Of a DNA stretch of 64,000 nt, positions 36,247-46,134 are shown one piece after another. Made by a program: the position numbers and the translations under genes. Source of the stretch: Streptomyces pristinaespiralis. Its GTDB lineage: Bacteria; Actinomycetota; Actinomycetes; Streptomycetales; Streptomycetaceae. The stretch lies in contig NZ_CP011340.1 in the NCBI RefSeq assembly GCF_001278075.1, positions 3,658,001 to 3,722,000 on the forward strand, in the 5' to 3' direction. Under the pieces are notes generated by a model, which saw only the letters and a list, made by a program, of their open reading frames with translations, did no database searches and was not told where the DNA came from. Positions within the stretch are counted from its first letter, which is position 1. The number at the start of each line of letters is the position of its first letter.

Positions 36247-37468
36247 ACCGACCAACGGTAGCCGCTGCCGGCACCGCTCCGGCCCGCACCAGAAGGTCCG
36301 CGAGGCGGTCCGTGACGGCCTCCGGATGCTCCAGCATCACCAGGTGGCCCGCGTCCGGCACGATGACCAGCTCGGCCGCCGGCTCGCTCTCCCGCAGCAG
36401 GTCCGCGATCGCCTCGCTGTGCGTGCTCGGCGTGACCAGATCCTTGTCACCCGCGAGGACGAGCACCGGGATCCCCTGGAAGACGGCGAGCGCCTCGGCC
36501 TTGTCGTGCTCGGCGAAGGCCGGATAGAACTCGGCGACCACGTCGATGGGCGTCGACTCGATCATCCGTTCCGCGAACCGGGCGACGGCGGGGTCGACGT
36601 CCTTCGAGGAGAACGAGTACCGCTTGACGAGCCCGGCGAACAGGTCGGCCGTGGCCCTGCGTCCTCGCTCGACCAGTTCGGCCTGCGAGCCCAGCGCACG
36701 CAGCACGCCCGGCAGGACCCGCCGTACCGCGTTCACCCCGGCCACCGGCAGCCCGTAGCTGACCTCGCCCAGCTTCCCGGACGACGTGCCGACGAAGGCC
36801 GCCGCCACCACCCGCTCCCGCACCAGCTCCGGGGCATGGGCCGCGAGCGCCATCATCGTCATGCCGCCCATGGAGTGGCCGACCAGTACCAGCGGCCCCT
36901 GGGGGGCCGCCGCGTCGATGACCGCCTTCAGGTCCCGGCCGAGCTGGTCGATCGTCACCGGCAGGCCGCCCGGCCCGGCCTGCGCCGCGCCCCGGCCCGA
37001 CCGGCCGTGGCTGCGCTGGTCCCAGTGGACGGTACGCACCAGACCGCGCAGCGCGGCGCGCTGGAAGTGCCACGAGTCCTGGCTGAGGCAGTAGCCGTGA
37101 CTGAAGACGACGGTGACCGGGGCCGGCGCCTTGCGCCCGAAGAGCCTGCGGCGGCGCGGTGCGGCGGCCTCCGGGTCCACCTCGTCCACTTCGTAGTAGA
37201 GGGCGGTGCCGTCGTCGGCGAGGGCCTTCCCCGGTGTGCCGCGCAGGGCGCCGTACGGACCCGACGCGTCGAGCGCGAGCCGTGCCTTCCTGCGCATCCC
37301 GCGGCCGACGGTCAGCCGCTCCAGCGCGACACCGGCCGCGGCGCCCGCGGCGACCACGCCTATCGCCGCTCCGGCGAAGCCCGCGCGACGCCAGCTGTCC
37401 GAAGCCGCGGCGGCCGCCGCGGCTTCGACCACGGCCTCGGCCGCGTCCCCCGTACCGGTCTCGCTCAC
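36218..37468 (-). CDS. Alpha/beta hydrolase, probably membrane-associated
   Basis: The 416-residue protein has a hydrophobic segment near residues 30-48 (AGFAGAAIGVVAAGAAAGVAL), then an alpha/beta hydrolase domain. The oxyanion region is VFSHGYCLS, the nucleophile elbow is GHSMGG, the acid is in LAGDKDLVTP and the histidine in DAGHLVMLEHPE, so the catalytic triad is complete. The substrate is unknown; an ester or lipid is likely. It sits between alr and tsaE with overlap at the tsaE side, a position I recall as conserved in Streptomyces, but the reason for the linkage is not evident. Confidence 0.88.
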   Translation of the reverse strand: MSETGTGDAAEAVVEAAAAAAASDSWRRAGFAGAAIGVVAAGAAAGVALERLTVGRGMRRKARLALDASGPYGALRGTPGKALADDGTALYYEVDEVDPEAAAPRRRRLFGRKAPAPVTVVFSHGYCLSQDSWHFQRAALRGLVRTVHWDQRSHGRSGRGAAQAGPGGLPVTIDQLGRDLKAVIDAAAPQGPLVLVGHSMGGMTMMALAAHAPELVRERVVAAAFVGTSSGKLGEVSYGLPVAGVNAVRRVLPGVLRALGSQAELVERGRRATADLFAGLVKRYSFSSKDVDPAVARFAERMIESTPIDVVAEFYPAFAEHDKAEALAVFQGIPVLVLAGDKDLVTPSTHSEAIADLLRESEPAAELVIVPDAGHLVMLEHPEAVTDRLADLLVRAGAVPAAATVGRYGSTAQPGG

Positions 37469-37480
37469 CGTGCCGCTCTC

Positions 37481-38671
37481 CTAGTCGTGGGAGTCGTGGG
37501 CGTGTGCCTCTGGCTCTTCGTTCAGATGGACGCGCGGGACCCTGGTACCGATCCGCGTGACGATCTCGTACGCGATGGTGTCCGCGGCCTGTGCCCAGTC
37601 CTCGGCGGTCGGCTCGCCCCGGTCGCCCGGACCGAACAGGATCGCCTCCGTGCCCTCCGGGACGGTCGTGCCGCCGAGATCGACGACGAACTGGTCCATC
37701 GCGACCCGTCCGGCCACCCGCCGCCACTCGCCCGCGACCAGGACCGGCCCCTTGCCGGAGGCGTGCCGGGGGATGCCGTCCGCGTAGCCCACGGGGATCA
37801 GACCGAGCGTGGTCTCGTCGTCCGTGACGTAGTGGTGGCCGTAGCTGACGCCGTGACCGGCGGGAACGTGCTTGACCAGGGCGACGGACGCGGCGAGCGT
37901 CATCACCGGCCGCAGCCCGAAGTCGGCCGGTGTGCCCAGTTCCGGCGCGGGCGAGATCCCGTACATCGCGATGCCGGTGCGTACGAGGTCGAAGTGCGAC
38001 TCCGGGACCGTGAGCGTCGCCGGGGAATTGGCCATGTGCCGCACCTCGGGATCGATGCCGGCCTTCTCCGCGTGGTCCACCATGTCGCGGAACACGGCAA
38101 GTTGGGCGGCGATCGAGGGGTGGCCGGGCTCGTCGGCGCAGGCGAAGTGGGACCACAGACCGGTCACCCGGACGAGCCCGTCGTCCTCCGCCGTGCGCGC
38201 GGCGGCGACCAGCTCGGGCCAGTCGGCGGGCTGGCACCCGTTACGGCCCAGACCGGTGTCGGCCTTGAGCTGGACACGGGCGGGGCGGCCGGCCGCCTTC
38301 GCCGCCGCGGTGACCTCCTCCAGCGCCCACATGCCGCTCAGGGACATGTCCAGGTCCGCCTCGATGCCCTCGCGCCAGGGGCCGCCGGGCGTCCACAGCC
38401 AGCACATCACGCGGCTCTCGACACCGGCCGCGCGCAGGGCGAGCGCCTCGTGGGGCGTGGCCGTACCGAGCCAGGTCGCGCCGGCCGCCAGCGCCGCGCG
38501 GGCGCACGGCACCATGCCGTGGCCGTACGCGTCGGACTTCACGACGGCCATCAGCGCGGCGCGCGGCGCGCGGGCGCGCAGGGCACGCACATTGGCGCGC
38601 AGGGCCGCCAGGTCGATCTCGGCCCGTGCGCGCAGTGGTGCGGAACGGCTGCTCGGTGCTGTGTGACTCAT
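37481..38671 (-). CDS. alr: Alanine racemase
   Basis: This PLP enzyme interconverts L- and D-alanine for peptidoglycan. The 396-residue protein has the PLP lysine in AVVKSDAYGHG (Lys45) and RAEIDLAALRANV at the start. The C-terminal domain carries the second catalytic tyrosine region (GVSYGHHY, then DQFVVDLG). It is 12 bases upstream of the hydrolase gene and follows nnr with a hairpin between them. Confidence 0.95.
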   Translation of the reverse strand: MSHTAPSSRSAPLRARAEIDLAALRANVRALRARAPRAALMAVVKSDAYGHGMVPCARAALAAGATWLGTATPHEALALRAAGVESRVMCWLWTPGGPWREGIEADLDMSLSGMWALEEVTAAAKAAGRPARVQLKADTGLGRNGCQPADWPELVAAARTAEDDGLVRVTGLWSHFACADEPGHPSIAAQLAVFRDMVDHAEKAGIDPEVRHMANSPATLTVPESHFDLVRTGIAMYGISPAPELGTPADFGLRPVMTLAASVALVKHVPAGHGVSYGHHYVTDDETTLGLIPVGYADGIPRHASGKGPVLVAGEWRRVAGRVAMDQFVVDLGGTTVPEGTEAILFGPGDRGEPTAEDWAQAADTIAYEIVTRIGTRVPRVHLNEEPEAHAHDSHD

Positions 38672-38689
38672 CGCGCCCAGTGTCTCAGA

Positions 38690-38713
38690 GCCGTACGGCC
38701 GGATCCGTACGGC
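38690..38713 (-). terminator. Hairpin between nnr and alr
   Basis: GCCGTACGG and CCGTACGGC pair perfectly with a 6-base loop. It lies 72 bases after the nnr stop and 19 bases before the alr start, so it may be a terminator or a leader structure of alr. Confidence 0.45.
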
Positions 38714-38784
38714 AGGCGGTCGCGTGCGTCACTCACCGTGCACCGGCCCGGCCGGCGCGGGCCTCGGGCGGGCGCCGCGCCCCG

Positions 38785-40227
38785 TCAGGCGGCGCTCACG
38801 TCCCGCCACGCGGCCGGGAGCGCCTCGGCGACTTCGAGCGCCGTGATCGGCGTGCCGTCCGCCGCCGCGTGACGGGCCGCCAGACCGTGCAGATAGGCGG
38901 CCGCCGAACCCGCGTCGCGCGCGCCGAGACCAGCGGCCAGCAGGGAACCGGCCAGGCCCGAGAGCACATCGCCGCTGCCGGCCGTGGCAAGCCACGAGGA
39001 GCCCATCGGGTTGACCCGCACCGGTGACTTCTCCCCGTCGGGCGCGGCGACCAGGGTCGTGGAGCCCTTGAGGAGGACCGTGGCCCCGAACCGCGCGGCC
39101 AGTTCCCGCACGGAACCGAGCCTCGAGGCCTCCACCTCCTCACGGCCCACGCCCAGCAGCGCCGCCGCCTCCCCGGCGTGCGGGGTCAGCAGGGTCGGCG
39201 CCGCCCGGTCACGGACGGCCGCGGGGTCCAGCAGGCGCAGACCGTCCGCGTCGACGAGGACCGGGACGTCCGAGTCCAGCACCTCCTCCACCGCACCGGG
39301 GTTGTCGCCGAGCCCCGGGCCGACGACCCAGGCCTGAACCCTGCCCGCCTTCCCGGGGGGCCCGGCGTGCACCAGGCACTCGGGGTGGCGGGCGATCACG
39401 GCGTCGGCCGCCGGGCCGACGTACCGCACGGCCCCCGCGCCGCCGCGCAGCGCGCCGGCGATCGAGAGCACGGCCGCCCCCGGATAGCGCGCGGACCCGG
39501 CGACGACGCCGACGACGCCGCGCCGGTACTTGTCGCTCTCCGCGGCCGGCACCGGCAACATCCGGGCCAGATCCGCGTGTTGGAGTGCCTCCAGCACGGG
39601 CACGGAGGGCAGGTGCTCCTCGAGCCCGATGCCGACGAGCCGCACGGTGCCCGCGTACTCCTTGGCCGGGTCGACGAGCAGCCCCGGCTTGTACGTCCCG
39701 AACGTGACGGTCGCGTCCGCGCGGAGCGCCTCGCCCTGGACCCGGCCCGTGTCGGCGTCGACGCCGCTGGGCAGATCGACCGCCACGATCACGGCGTCGG
39801 AACCGCGGGCCGCCCGCGCCACGGGCACGGCGTCCTCCCGCAGTCCGCCACGTCCTCCGATGCCGGTGATCCCGTCCAGCACCAGATCGGCCGACGCGAG
39901 CGCCTCGAACGGGTCGTCGGCGACCCGCCCGCCGGCGGCGAGCAGCGCCGCGAGCCCACCCTCGTGGACGCGGCCGCGGGCGAGCGGCACGGCGACGACA
40001 CCGGCGCCGCGGCGCGCCAGCCGGGCCCCGGCGTACAGGGCGTCACCGCCGTTGTCGCCGCTGCCCACGAGCAGTACGACCCGGGCCCCGTACACCCGCC
40101 CGAGCAGCCCTGCGCAGGCCGCGGCCAGTCCGGCGGCGGCCCGCTGCATGAGCGCCCCCTCCGGTAGCCGCGCCATGAGCTGAGCCTCGGCGTGCCTCAC
40201 GGTCTCCACGCTATACGCAGTACGCAT
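38785..40227 (-). CDS. nnr: Bifunctional NAD(P)H-hydrate epimerase/dehydratase
   Basis: This repair enzyme restores damaged NADH and NADPH. The 480-residue protein joins an N-terminal epimerase domain (about 1-215, with GSGDNGGDALYAGARLA and VAVDLPSGVDADTG) to a C-terminal ADP/ATP-dependent dehydratase of the ribokinase type. The second domain (about 225-475) has VVGVVAGSARYPGAAVLS, LLTPHAGEAAALL and the catalytic GSGDVLSGLAG. I use the ATG at 40227, preceded by CTCGGGGGC; the frame continues to 40323 but without support. The repeat array lies just upstream. Confidence 0.93.
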   Translation of the reverse strand: MRTAYSVETVRHAEAQLMARLPEGALMQRAAAGLAAACAGLLGRVYGARVVLLVGSGDNGGDALYAGARLARRGAGVVAVPLARGRVHEGGLAALLAAGGRVADDPFEALASADLVLDGITGIGGRGGLREDAVPVARAARGSDAVIVAVDLPSGVDADTGRVQGEALRADATVTFGTYKPGLLVDPAKEYAGTVRLVGIGLEEHLPSVPVLEALQHADLARMLPVPAAESDKYRRGVVGVVAGSARYPGAAVLSIAGALRGGAGAVRYVGPAADAVIARHPECLVHAGPPGKAGRVQAWVVGPGLGDNPGAVEEVLDSDVPVLVDADGLRLLDPAAVRDRAAPTLLTPHAGEAAALLGVGREEVEASRLGSVRELAARFGATVLLKGSTTLVAAPDGEKSPVRVNPMGSSWLATAGSGDVLSGLAGSLLAAGLGARDAGSAAAYLHGLAARHAAADGTPITALEVAEALPAAWRDVSAA

Positions 40228-40371
40228 GCCCCCGAGTCTGCCGCAGCCCCCGCCCCCGCGCGCGACCACCACGACGCAAGTCCTCCACCCGCGACCGGAG
40301 TTACGCCCGCCACGCCGTGCCACCCGGCCGACTCACGGGCCGCCGCGTCCGGGCACCGGGCCCGGGGCCGC

Positions 40372-40430
40372 CTCGCCGGGCCGCGCAGAGCCGCCCGACC
40401 GCGAGCGGCCCCGCCGGGCCGCACCGCGCC
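40372..40430. repeat. Flanking partial repeat, left
   Basis: The segment with CGCCGGGCCGCGCAGAGCCG and the following bases resembles that at about 41020-41080 to the right of the array. It may mark the edges of an ancestral longer repeat. Confidence 0.6.
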
Positions 40431-40496
40431 GAGTGCCGGCACCAGGCCGGGCCGCCGGCCCCGGGCCGCCTGCCGGGCCCCGTCGCGCCGAGTGCC

Positions 40497-41055
40497 GCCC
40501 GGGCCCAAGTGCGGCCCTGCGACGCCGAAGCCAAGCCCGAATCGCGGCCTGCCACGCCGGGCGCCGGGTCGGAGTACGACCGCCGTGTCGAACGCCGGGC
40601 AGGATGCGTGGCCCACCACGCCAGGCCGGGCCACCGGCCGGGGGACACCTCGCCGCGCCGAGTGCCGCCACCACGCCGGGCCGCCCGGGCCCAAGCGCGG
40701 CCCTGCGACGCCGACGCCAGGCCCGAATTGCGGCCAGCCAGGCCGGGCGCCGGGCCAGAGTACGACCGCCGTGTCGAACGCCGGGCAGGATGCGTGGCCC
40801 ACCACGCCAGGCCGGGCCACCGGCCCCGGGCGACACCCCGCCGCGCCGAGTGCCGCCACCACGCCGGGCCGCCCGGGCCCAAGCGCGGCCCTGCGACGCC
40901 GAAGCCAAGCCCGAATTGCGGCCAGCCAGGCCGGGCGCCGGGCCGGAGTACGACCGCCGTGTCGAACGCCAGGCAGGATGCGTGGCCCACCACGCCAGGC
41001 CCGGCCACCGGCCCCGGGGGACACCTCACCGGGCCGCGCAGAGCCGCCCGGACCA
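40497..41055. repeat. Three tandem copies of a 186-188-bp repeat
   Basis: Copies begin at 40497, 40683 and 40871, each with GCCCGGGCCCAAG. Each has AGTACGACCGCCGTGTCGAA exactly 76 bases in, then GCAGGATGCGTGGCCCACCA. Copy 1 is 186 bases and copy 2 is 188, the difference being two bases after CCACCGGCC. The third copy is complete through its central part and then merges into the right flanking repeat. Identity between copies is very high by eye. Confidence 0.92.
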
Positions 41056-41085
41056 AGGGCGGCCCCGCCGGGCCGCCCGGACCAA
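41020..41085. repeat. Flanking partial repeat, right
   Basis: The segment CACCGGGCCGCGCAGAGCCG followed by GCCCGGACCAAGGGCGG mirrors the left flank. A shorter GCCGCCCGGACCAAGG-type unit repeats twice within it. Confidence 0.6.
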
Positions 41086-41104
41086 GGTGGCCCGGCACGG
41101 CTCC

Positions 41105-41473
41105 TCAGCCCTCCGCGATCACGACCGCCGAGGCGATTCCCGCGTCGTGGCTGAGCGACACGTGCCAGGAACGTACGCCCAGTTCGGCCGCGCGGGCGGC
41201 GACCGTGCCGTGGACGCGGAGCAGCGGCCGGCCCGAGTCCTCCACGTACACCTCCGCGTCCGTCCACAGCAGGCCGGCCGGCGCGCCCAGTGCCTTCGCG
41301 AGCGCCTCCTTCGCGGCGAACCGCGCCGCGAGGGAGGCGTAACCCCTGCGCTCACCGCTCGGCAGCAGCAACTCCCGCTCCAGGAAGAGCCGCTCCGCCA
41401 TGCCCGGCGTCCGCTTCATGGACGCGGCGAAACGTTCGACCTCCGCCACGTCGATCCCCACCCCGATGATCAT
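41105..41473 (-). CDS. acpS: Holo-[acyl-carrier-protein] synthase
   Basis: AcpS transfers 4'-phosphopantetheine from coenzyme A to acyl carrier protein. The 122-residue protein has the two family motifs: [12 protein letters not shown] near the start (Mg-binding Asp8) and [13 protein letters not shown] (Glu). The C-terminal [17 protein letters not shown] is typical. It starts seven bases after the glmS stop, so the two are co-transcribed. Only the repeat array lies downstream. Confidence 0.95.
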   Translation of the reverse strand: MIIGVGIDVAEVERFAASMKRTPGMAERLFLERELLLPSGERRGYASLAARFAAKEALAKALGAPAGLLWTDAEVYVEDSGRPLLRVHGTVAARAAELGVRSWHVSLSHDAGIASAVVIAEG

Positions 41474-41480
41474 TCGACAC

Positions 41481-43328
41481 TCATTCCACCGTCACGGACT
41501 TGGCCAGGTTCCGCGGCTGGTCCACCTCGTTGCCACGAGCCGTGGCCAGTTCGCAGGCGAAGACCTGCAGCGGCACCGCGGCGACCATCGGCTGGAGCAG
41601 CGTCGGCGTCGCCGGGATCCGGACCAGGTGGTCGGCGTAGGGCACGACCGCCTCGTCGCCCTCCTCCGCGATCACGATGGTCCGGGCGCCGCGGGCCCGG
41701 ATCTCCTGAATGTTGGACACGATCTTGTCATGCAGCACCGAGCGCCCGCGGGGCGACGGCACGACGACCACGACGGGCAGATCCTTCTCGATCAGCGCGA
41801 TCGGCCCGTGTTTGAGCTCACCCGCGGCGAACCCCTCCGCGTGCATGTAGGCGAGCTCCTTGAGCTTCAACGCGCCTTCCAGCGCCACGGGATACCCCAC
41901 ATGGCGCCCGAGGAAGAGCACCGTGTTCTTGCCGGCCAGGGAGCGCGCCAGCTCCCGCACCGGCTCCATCGTCTCCAGCACCCGCTCGACCTGTCCGGAG
42001 ATCTGCGCCAGGTCGCGGACGACGGCCCTGATCTCGTCGCCCCACTTGGTGCCGCGCACCTGCCCCAGGTAGAGGGCGACCAGGTAGCAGGCCACCAGCT
42101 GGGTCAGGAACGCCTTGGTGGAGGCGACCGCCACCTCCGGCCCGGCGTGGGTGTAGAGCACGGCGTCCGACTCGCGGGGGATCGTCGACCCGTTGGTGTT
42201 GCAGATGGCCAGCACCCTGGCGCCCTGTTCACGGGCGTGCCGCAGCGCCATCAGGGTGTCCATGGTCTCGCCCGACTGCGAGATGGCGACGACCAGCGTC
42301 CGCTGGTCCAGGATCGGGTCCCGGTAGCGGAACTCGCTCGCCAGCTCGACCTCGCAGGGGATACGGGTCCAGTGCTCGATGGCGTACTTGGCGATCAGCC
42401 CGGCGTGGAAGGCGGTCCCGCAGGCGACGATGACGACCTTGTCCGCCTCGCGCAGCACGGACTGCGGGATGCGCACCTCGTCGAGGGTCAGCGACCCCGA
42501 CTCGTCCACCCGGCCGAGGAGTGTGTCGGCGACCGCCTTGGGCTGCTCGGCGATCTCCTTGAGCATGAAGTAGTCGTAGCCGCCCTTCTCGGCGGCGGAG
42601 GCGTCCCAGTCCACGTGGTAGGCCCGCACCTCCGCGGGTTCCCCGTCGAAACCGGTGACCGTCACGGCGTCCCGGCGGAGCTCGACCACCTGGTCCTGGC
42701 CGAGCTCGATCGCCGACCGGGTGTGGGCGATGAACGCGGCCACGTCCGACGCCAGAAAGGACTCGCCGTCACCGACTCCCACCACCAGCGGGGAGTTGCG
42801 CCGGGCGCCGACCACCACGTCCGGCTCGTCGGCGTGCACCGCCACCAGCGTGAACGCGCCCTGCAGCCGGCGGCACACCATACGCATCGCCTCTGCGAGG
42901 TCACCGCAGGACGAGAACGACTCCGCCAGCAGGTGCGAGACGACCTCGGTGTCGGTCTCCGACTCCAGACCGTGCCCGCGCTCGGCGAGCTCGGCGCGCA
43001 GGGCGGCGAAGTTCTCGATGATGCCGTTGTGCACGACGGCCACGCGGCCCGCGTTGTCCAGGTGAGGGTGCGCGTTGGCGTCGGTGGGGCCGCCGTGCGT
43101 GGCCCAGCGTGTATGGCCGATGCCCGTGGAGCCGCTCGGCAGCGGCCGGTCCGCCAGCTCCTTCTCCAGATTGACGAGCTTGCCCGCCTTCTTCGCCGCC
43201 GCGAGCCCCCCGTCGGCGAGTACCGCGACTCCGGCCGAGTCGTAGCCGCGGTACTCGAGCCGCTTCAGTCCGGCGATGACCACATCGAGCGCCGACTGTC
43301 CGCCGACGTAACCCACGATTCCGCACAT
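41481..43328 (-). CDS. glmS: Glutamine-fructose-6-phosphate aminotransferase (isomerizing)
   Basis: GlmS makes glucosamine-6-phosphate from fructose-6-phosphate and glutamine, the first step to UDP-GlcNAc for the cell wall. The 615-residue protein starts MCGIVGYVG, so Cys2 is the free N-terminal nucleophile of the glutaminase domain (with GHTRWATHG). Two SIS domains follow ([21 protein letters not shown], and [19 protein letters not shown]). The C-terminus ends with the conserved [10 protein letters not shown] see no glmS ribozyme upstream: only 72 bases separate it from the lipoprotein gene. Confidence 0.97.
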   Translation of the reverse strand: MCGIVGYVGGQSALDVVIAGLKRLEYRGYDSAGVAVLADGGLAAAKKAGKLVNLEKELADRPLPSGSTGIGHTRWATHGGPTDANAHPHLDNAGRVAVVHNGIIENFAALRAELAERGHGLESETDTEVVSHLLAESFSSCGDLAEAMRMVCRRLQGAFTLVAVHADEPDVVVGARRNSPLVVGVGDGESFLASDVAAFIAHTRSAIELGQDQVVELRRDAVTVTGFDGEPAEVRAYHVDWDASAAEKGGYDYFMLKEIAEQPKAVADTLLGRVDESGSLTLDEVRIPQSVLREADKVVIVACGTAFHAGLIAKYAIEHWTRIPCEVELASEFRYRDPILDQRTLVVAISQSGETMDTLMALRHAREQGARVLAICNTNGSTIPRESDAVLYTHAGPEVAVASTKAFLTQLVACYLVALYLGQVRGTKWGDEIRAVVRDLAQISGQVERVLETMEPVRELARSLAGKNTVLFLGRHVGYPVALEGALKLKELAYMHAEGFAAGELKHGPIALIEKDLPVVVVVPSPRGRSVLHDKIVSNIQEIRARGARTIVIAEEGDEAVVPYADHLVRIPATPTLLQPMVAAVPLQVFACELATARGNEVDQPRNLAKSVTVE

Positions 43329-43400
43329 GTCGGCAGCCTACGGTTCCGGGCCGGTGCGGGCAGGTCACGTCGGCGGGCGGGTGGCCGGCCGGGGCCCGGG

Positions 43401-44162
43401 TCAGCCGAGCTTGGCCGCCTGGGCGTCGATGACGGCGGTGGGCAGCGGCAGGTCACCCTCGGGAGCCATCAGGTTGAACGAGGAGAACGACACGAAGGTG
43501 CCGCCCTTGCGCACGACGGCCACGTTGAACGGCAGCTTCTCGCCGTCCTGCTCGGCGGTCATCGTCCACGCCACGGCCTCGTCGCCGCCCGAGACCTCGG
43601 CCTCGGTCATCTTGACGATCTTCTGCTCCGTGCCGGCCATCGTCATGGTGAAGCCGCCGGCGCAGGCCGTCCCCGCGGACTTGACCGCCGCGAAGGCGTC
43701 AGCGGCCCCCTGGCCCTCGTACGACGAGAGCGCGACCAGCGACGTCGTGATGTCGAAGGCGCCTTCTATCGCGCCGTCCTTGCCGGCTTCCTTCACGTCG
43801 GGCTCCGCGGTGGCCCGCCGCTTCACCGTGGCGACCGGCGCGCCCATGGGCGTGCCGGCGAGTGCCCGGGCGAGCGGCTCGCACTCGGGCTTCTCCGTCT
43901 TGACGTCCTTGGCGGCGATGTCGTCCTGCGGCCCGACCTTCACGATCTTGTGGGCCTTGACGTCGCCCTCGGCGAGCGCGATCTTCTCCAGTTCGGCCGC
44001 GGTCAGAGCCTTGGCCGCGGGCTCCGCGGCAGCGGAGTCCTTGCCGTTGCCCTTCTCCTTCGTCCCCCCGTCGGAACCCTCGCCACCGCAGGCGGTGACC
44101 AGGAGAACCAGTGAGGCCGCGGCGGCGGCCAGAGCAGTACGGCGTACAGCGGTGCTTCGCAT
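43401..44162 (-). CDS. Putative lipoprotein of unknown function
   Basis: The 253-residue protein has a lipoprotein signal: an Arg-rich start, an Ala/Leu core and the lipobox LVTAC at about residues 21-25. A Gly/Asp/Lys-rich linker follows. The mature domain (about 50-253) has ALTAAELEKIALAEGDVKAH and two cysteines, suggesting a compact extracellular ligand-binding domain. It would sit on the outer face of the membrane. It precedes glmS on the same strand by 72 bases, but I do not see a functional link. Confidence 0.87.
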   Translation of the reverse strand: MRSTAVRRTALAAAAASLVLLVTACGGEGSDGGTKEKGNGKDSAAAEPAAKALTAAELEKIALAEGDVKAHKIVKVGPQDDIAAKDVKTEKPECEPLARALAGTPMGAPVATVKRRATAEPDVKEAGKDGAIEGAFDITTSLVALSSYEGQGAADAFAAVKSAGTACAGGFTMTMAGTEQKIVKMTEAEVSGGDEAVAWTMTAEQDGEKLPFNVAVVRKGGTFVSFSSFNLMAPEGDLPLPTAVIDAQAAKLG

Positions 44163-44293
44163 GGCGCGTTTTCCTTGCGTGATCGCAGCGACCCCTCCCG
44201 GGGTGACGGCTCACGCCTGTCGTGCCCCGAATCGCTGCTGGTGAGCCGTACGATAACGCGCCCCGCCGACACCGCGGTCCGGCCGCCCTCGCC

Positions 44294-45103
44294 TCACAGC
44301 TTCGCCCGGTACGCCCTCATCGCCAGCGGACAGAAGACCAGGGTGATGCCGGCCGCCCACACCAGCGACCACAGGACCGGCTCGGCCACGGGACCGCCGA
44401 GCAGCAGGCCGCGGAACGCGTCGGACAGGTGCGTCACCGGATTGACGTCGCTGAAGGCCTGCAGCCAGCCCGGCATCGTGTCCACCAGTACAAAGGCGCT
44501 GCTGGTGAACGTGATCGGGAAGATGAGGGTGAAGCCGAACGCCTGCACCTTCTCCGCGTCACCCGCGAGCATCCCGATGAGCACGGCGGTCCACGACACG
44601 GCAGCTGCGAACACCACCAGCAACAGCGCGCCGAGCAGGAATCCGCCCAGGCCGCCGGTCACCCGGAAGCCGAGGAGCAGCCCGAGACCGATCATCAGCA
44701 GCATGGCCCACACGTGCTTCGTGAGGTCCGCGGTGATGCGGCCGACCAGCGGGGCGGAGCGCGCTATGGGCAGGCTGCGCAGCCGGTCGAAGACGCCCTT
44801 GGTGAGGTCGGTGTTCAACGCCATGGCCGTGTACATGGTCATGAAGAGGGTGTTCTGCACGATGATCCCGGGCAGCGCGTACTTCAGATACGCGTCCGGG
44901 GAGCCGGCCATCTGCCCGCCCAGCACATAGGTGAACAGGAAGACGAACATGATCGGCGTGATGCTGTAGTCGACCAGCTCCAGCGGATTGTGCTTGACCG
45001 CCACGAGACTGCGCCAGGCCATCGTGAACGTCTGCCTGATCCCGTCGAGCGGTTTCACCCTGCCCGACCGGCCCGGCGTGAGCGGCATCGTCGTCGCGGT
45101 CAT
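44294..45103 (-). CDS. ABC-2 type transporter permease (DrrB-like)
   Basis: The 269-residue membrane protein has six hydrophobic segments and the ABC-2 signature with FRGLLLGGPVAEPVLWSLVW near the end. It resembles DrrB-type drug exporters. Its ATG overlaps the stop of the ATPase gene (ATGA), so the two subunits are made in step. The substrate is unknown; antibiotics or lipids are typical for the group. Confidence 0.92.
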   Translation of the reverse strand: MTATTMPLTPGRSGRVKPLDGIRQTFTMAWRSLVAVKHNPLELVDYSITPIMFVFLFTYVLGGQMAGSPDAYLKYALPGIIVQNTLFMTMYTAMALNTDLTKGVFDRLRSLPIARSAPLVGRITADLTKHVWAMLLMIGLGLLLGFRVTGGLGGFLLGALLLVVFAAAVSWTAVLIGMLAGDAEKVQAFGFTLIFPITFTSSAFVLVDTMPGWLQAFSDVNPVTHLSDAFRGLLLGGPVAEPVLWSLVWAAGITLVFCPLAMRAYRAKL

Positions 45104-46134
45104 GTCGAACTCACCGCCTTCTCCCTCTCCGTCCCGTCGACCGCGTGGCGGGCCTCCTCCGCCTCGCGGGCGGACTCGTCCGGCCGGCCGGAGTCCTGCG
45201 CGGGCTCGGCCCGGTGCCCGGTCAGCGCCAGGAACACCTCGTCCAGGGACGAACGCCGCAGCGTCAGCTCGCCCACCGCTATCCCCTCGCGGTCCAGCCT
45301 GCGCACGACCGCCGGCATCAGCTCGGCGTCGTTGACCGGCACGGTGACCGACTCGCCCTCGGTCTGCGTCTGCGAACCGGCCGTCTCCGCAACCAGGGCG
45401 CGGGTCCGCGCCAGGTCCTGCGGGGCCACCGGTCTCACCTGGAGCACCTGGCCCCCGACTTCGGACTTCAGCGCGTCCGGCGTGCCCTCGGCGATGACCC
45501 GGCCCTTGTCGACGACCACGATGTCGTCCGCGAGCTGGTCCGCCTCGTTCAGATACTGGGTGGTCAGCAGCGCGGTCGCGCCGTCCGCGACCAGGGCCCG
45601 CAGCATGTCCCACAGCTCCCCGCGGCTGTGCGGATCCAGGCCCGTCGTCGGCTCGTCCAGGAACAGGATGCTCGGGCGGCCGACCAGGCTCGCCGCGAGG
45701 TCCAGCCTGCGCCGCATGCCGCCGGAGAACGTCTTCACCGCCCGTCCCGCCGCGTCGCTGAGCTGGAAGCGGTCCAGCAGTTCGCCGGCCCGCGCCTTGG
45801 ACTCCCGTCTCGGCAGGCCGAGGAGACGGCCGATGAGCAGCAGATTCTCCGTGCCGGTGAGGTTCTCGTCCACCGCCGCGTACTGCCCGGTGAGGCCTAT
45901 GAGGGAGCGCACCTTGCCGGCCTCACGGACGACGTCGTGGCCGGCCACCGTCGCCCGGCCGCCGTCGGGGGTCAGCAGTGTGGCGAAGATCCGTACGGCA
46001 GTCGTCTTCCCCGCCCCGTTCGGTCCCAGCAGGCCCAGCACAGAGCCGGTGCGGGCCGTCAGGTCGACGCCTGCCAGCGCTTCGGTCTCCTTGAAACGCT
46101 TGATCAGTCCTTCCGCCTGGATGGCATAGCTCAT
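45100..46134 (-). CDS. ABC transporter ATP-binding protein (DrrA-like)
   Basis: The 344-residue ATPase has Walker A (GPNGAGKTT), the ABC signature (TFSGGMRRRLDLAASL), Walker B (ILFLDEPTTGLD) and the switch region. A C-terminal extension of about 100 residues is common to DrrA proteins. It is paired with the permease downstream. The ATG at 46134 follows GGAGG; the frame extends to 46266 without support. A divergent gene, coaA, starts 161 bases away. Confidence 0.94.
   Translation of the reverse strand: MSYAIQAEGLIKRFKETEALAGVDLTARTGSVLGLLGPNGAGKTTAVRIFATLLTPDGGRATVAGHDVVREAGKVRSLIGLTGQYAAVDENLTGTENLLLIGRLLGLPRRESKARAGELLDRFQLSDAAGRAVKTFSGGMRRRLDLAASLVGRPSILFLDEPTTGLDPHSRGELWDMLRALVADGATALLTTQYLNEADQLADDIVVVDKGRVIAEGTPDALKSEVGGQVLQVRPVAPQDLARTRALVAETAGSQTQTEGESVTVPVNDAELMPAVVRRLDREGIAVGELTLRRSSLDEVFLALTGHRAEPAQDSGRPDESAREAEEARHAVDGTEREKAVSST

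Larger units (their letters stand above)
40228..41104. other. 877-base region without genes, mostly repeats
   Basis: Long open frames occur on both strands here, but they cross repeat copies whose lengths differ by two bases, so no reading frame is kept from copy to copy. None has a convincing ribosome site. I treat the region as non-coding. It must hold the nnr promoter near 40230-40300 on the minus strand. Confidence 0.65.

Noticed and set aside
35804..38872. 1022-codon plus-strand frame
   Set aside because: It is opposite tsaE, the hydrolase and alr, all of which have full family motifs.
40197..41815. Long Ala/Arg/Pro-rich frames across the repeat array on both strands
   Set aside because: Repeat units of 186 and 188 bases do not keep frame, there is no convincing ribosome site, and the frames run into nnr, acpS or glmS antisense.
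43329..43400. glmS ribozyme upstream of glmS
   Set aside because: Only 72 bases separate glmS from the lipoprotein stop and no ribozyme core is visible.
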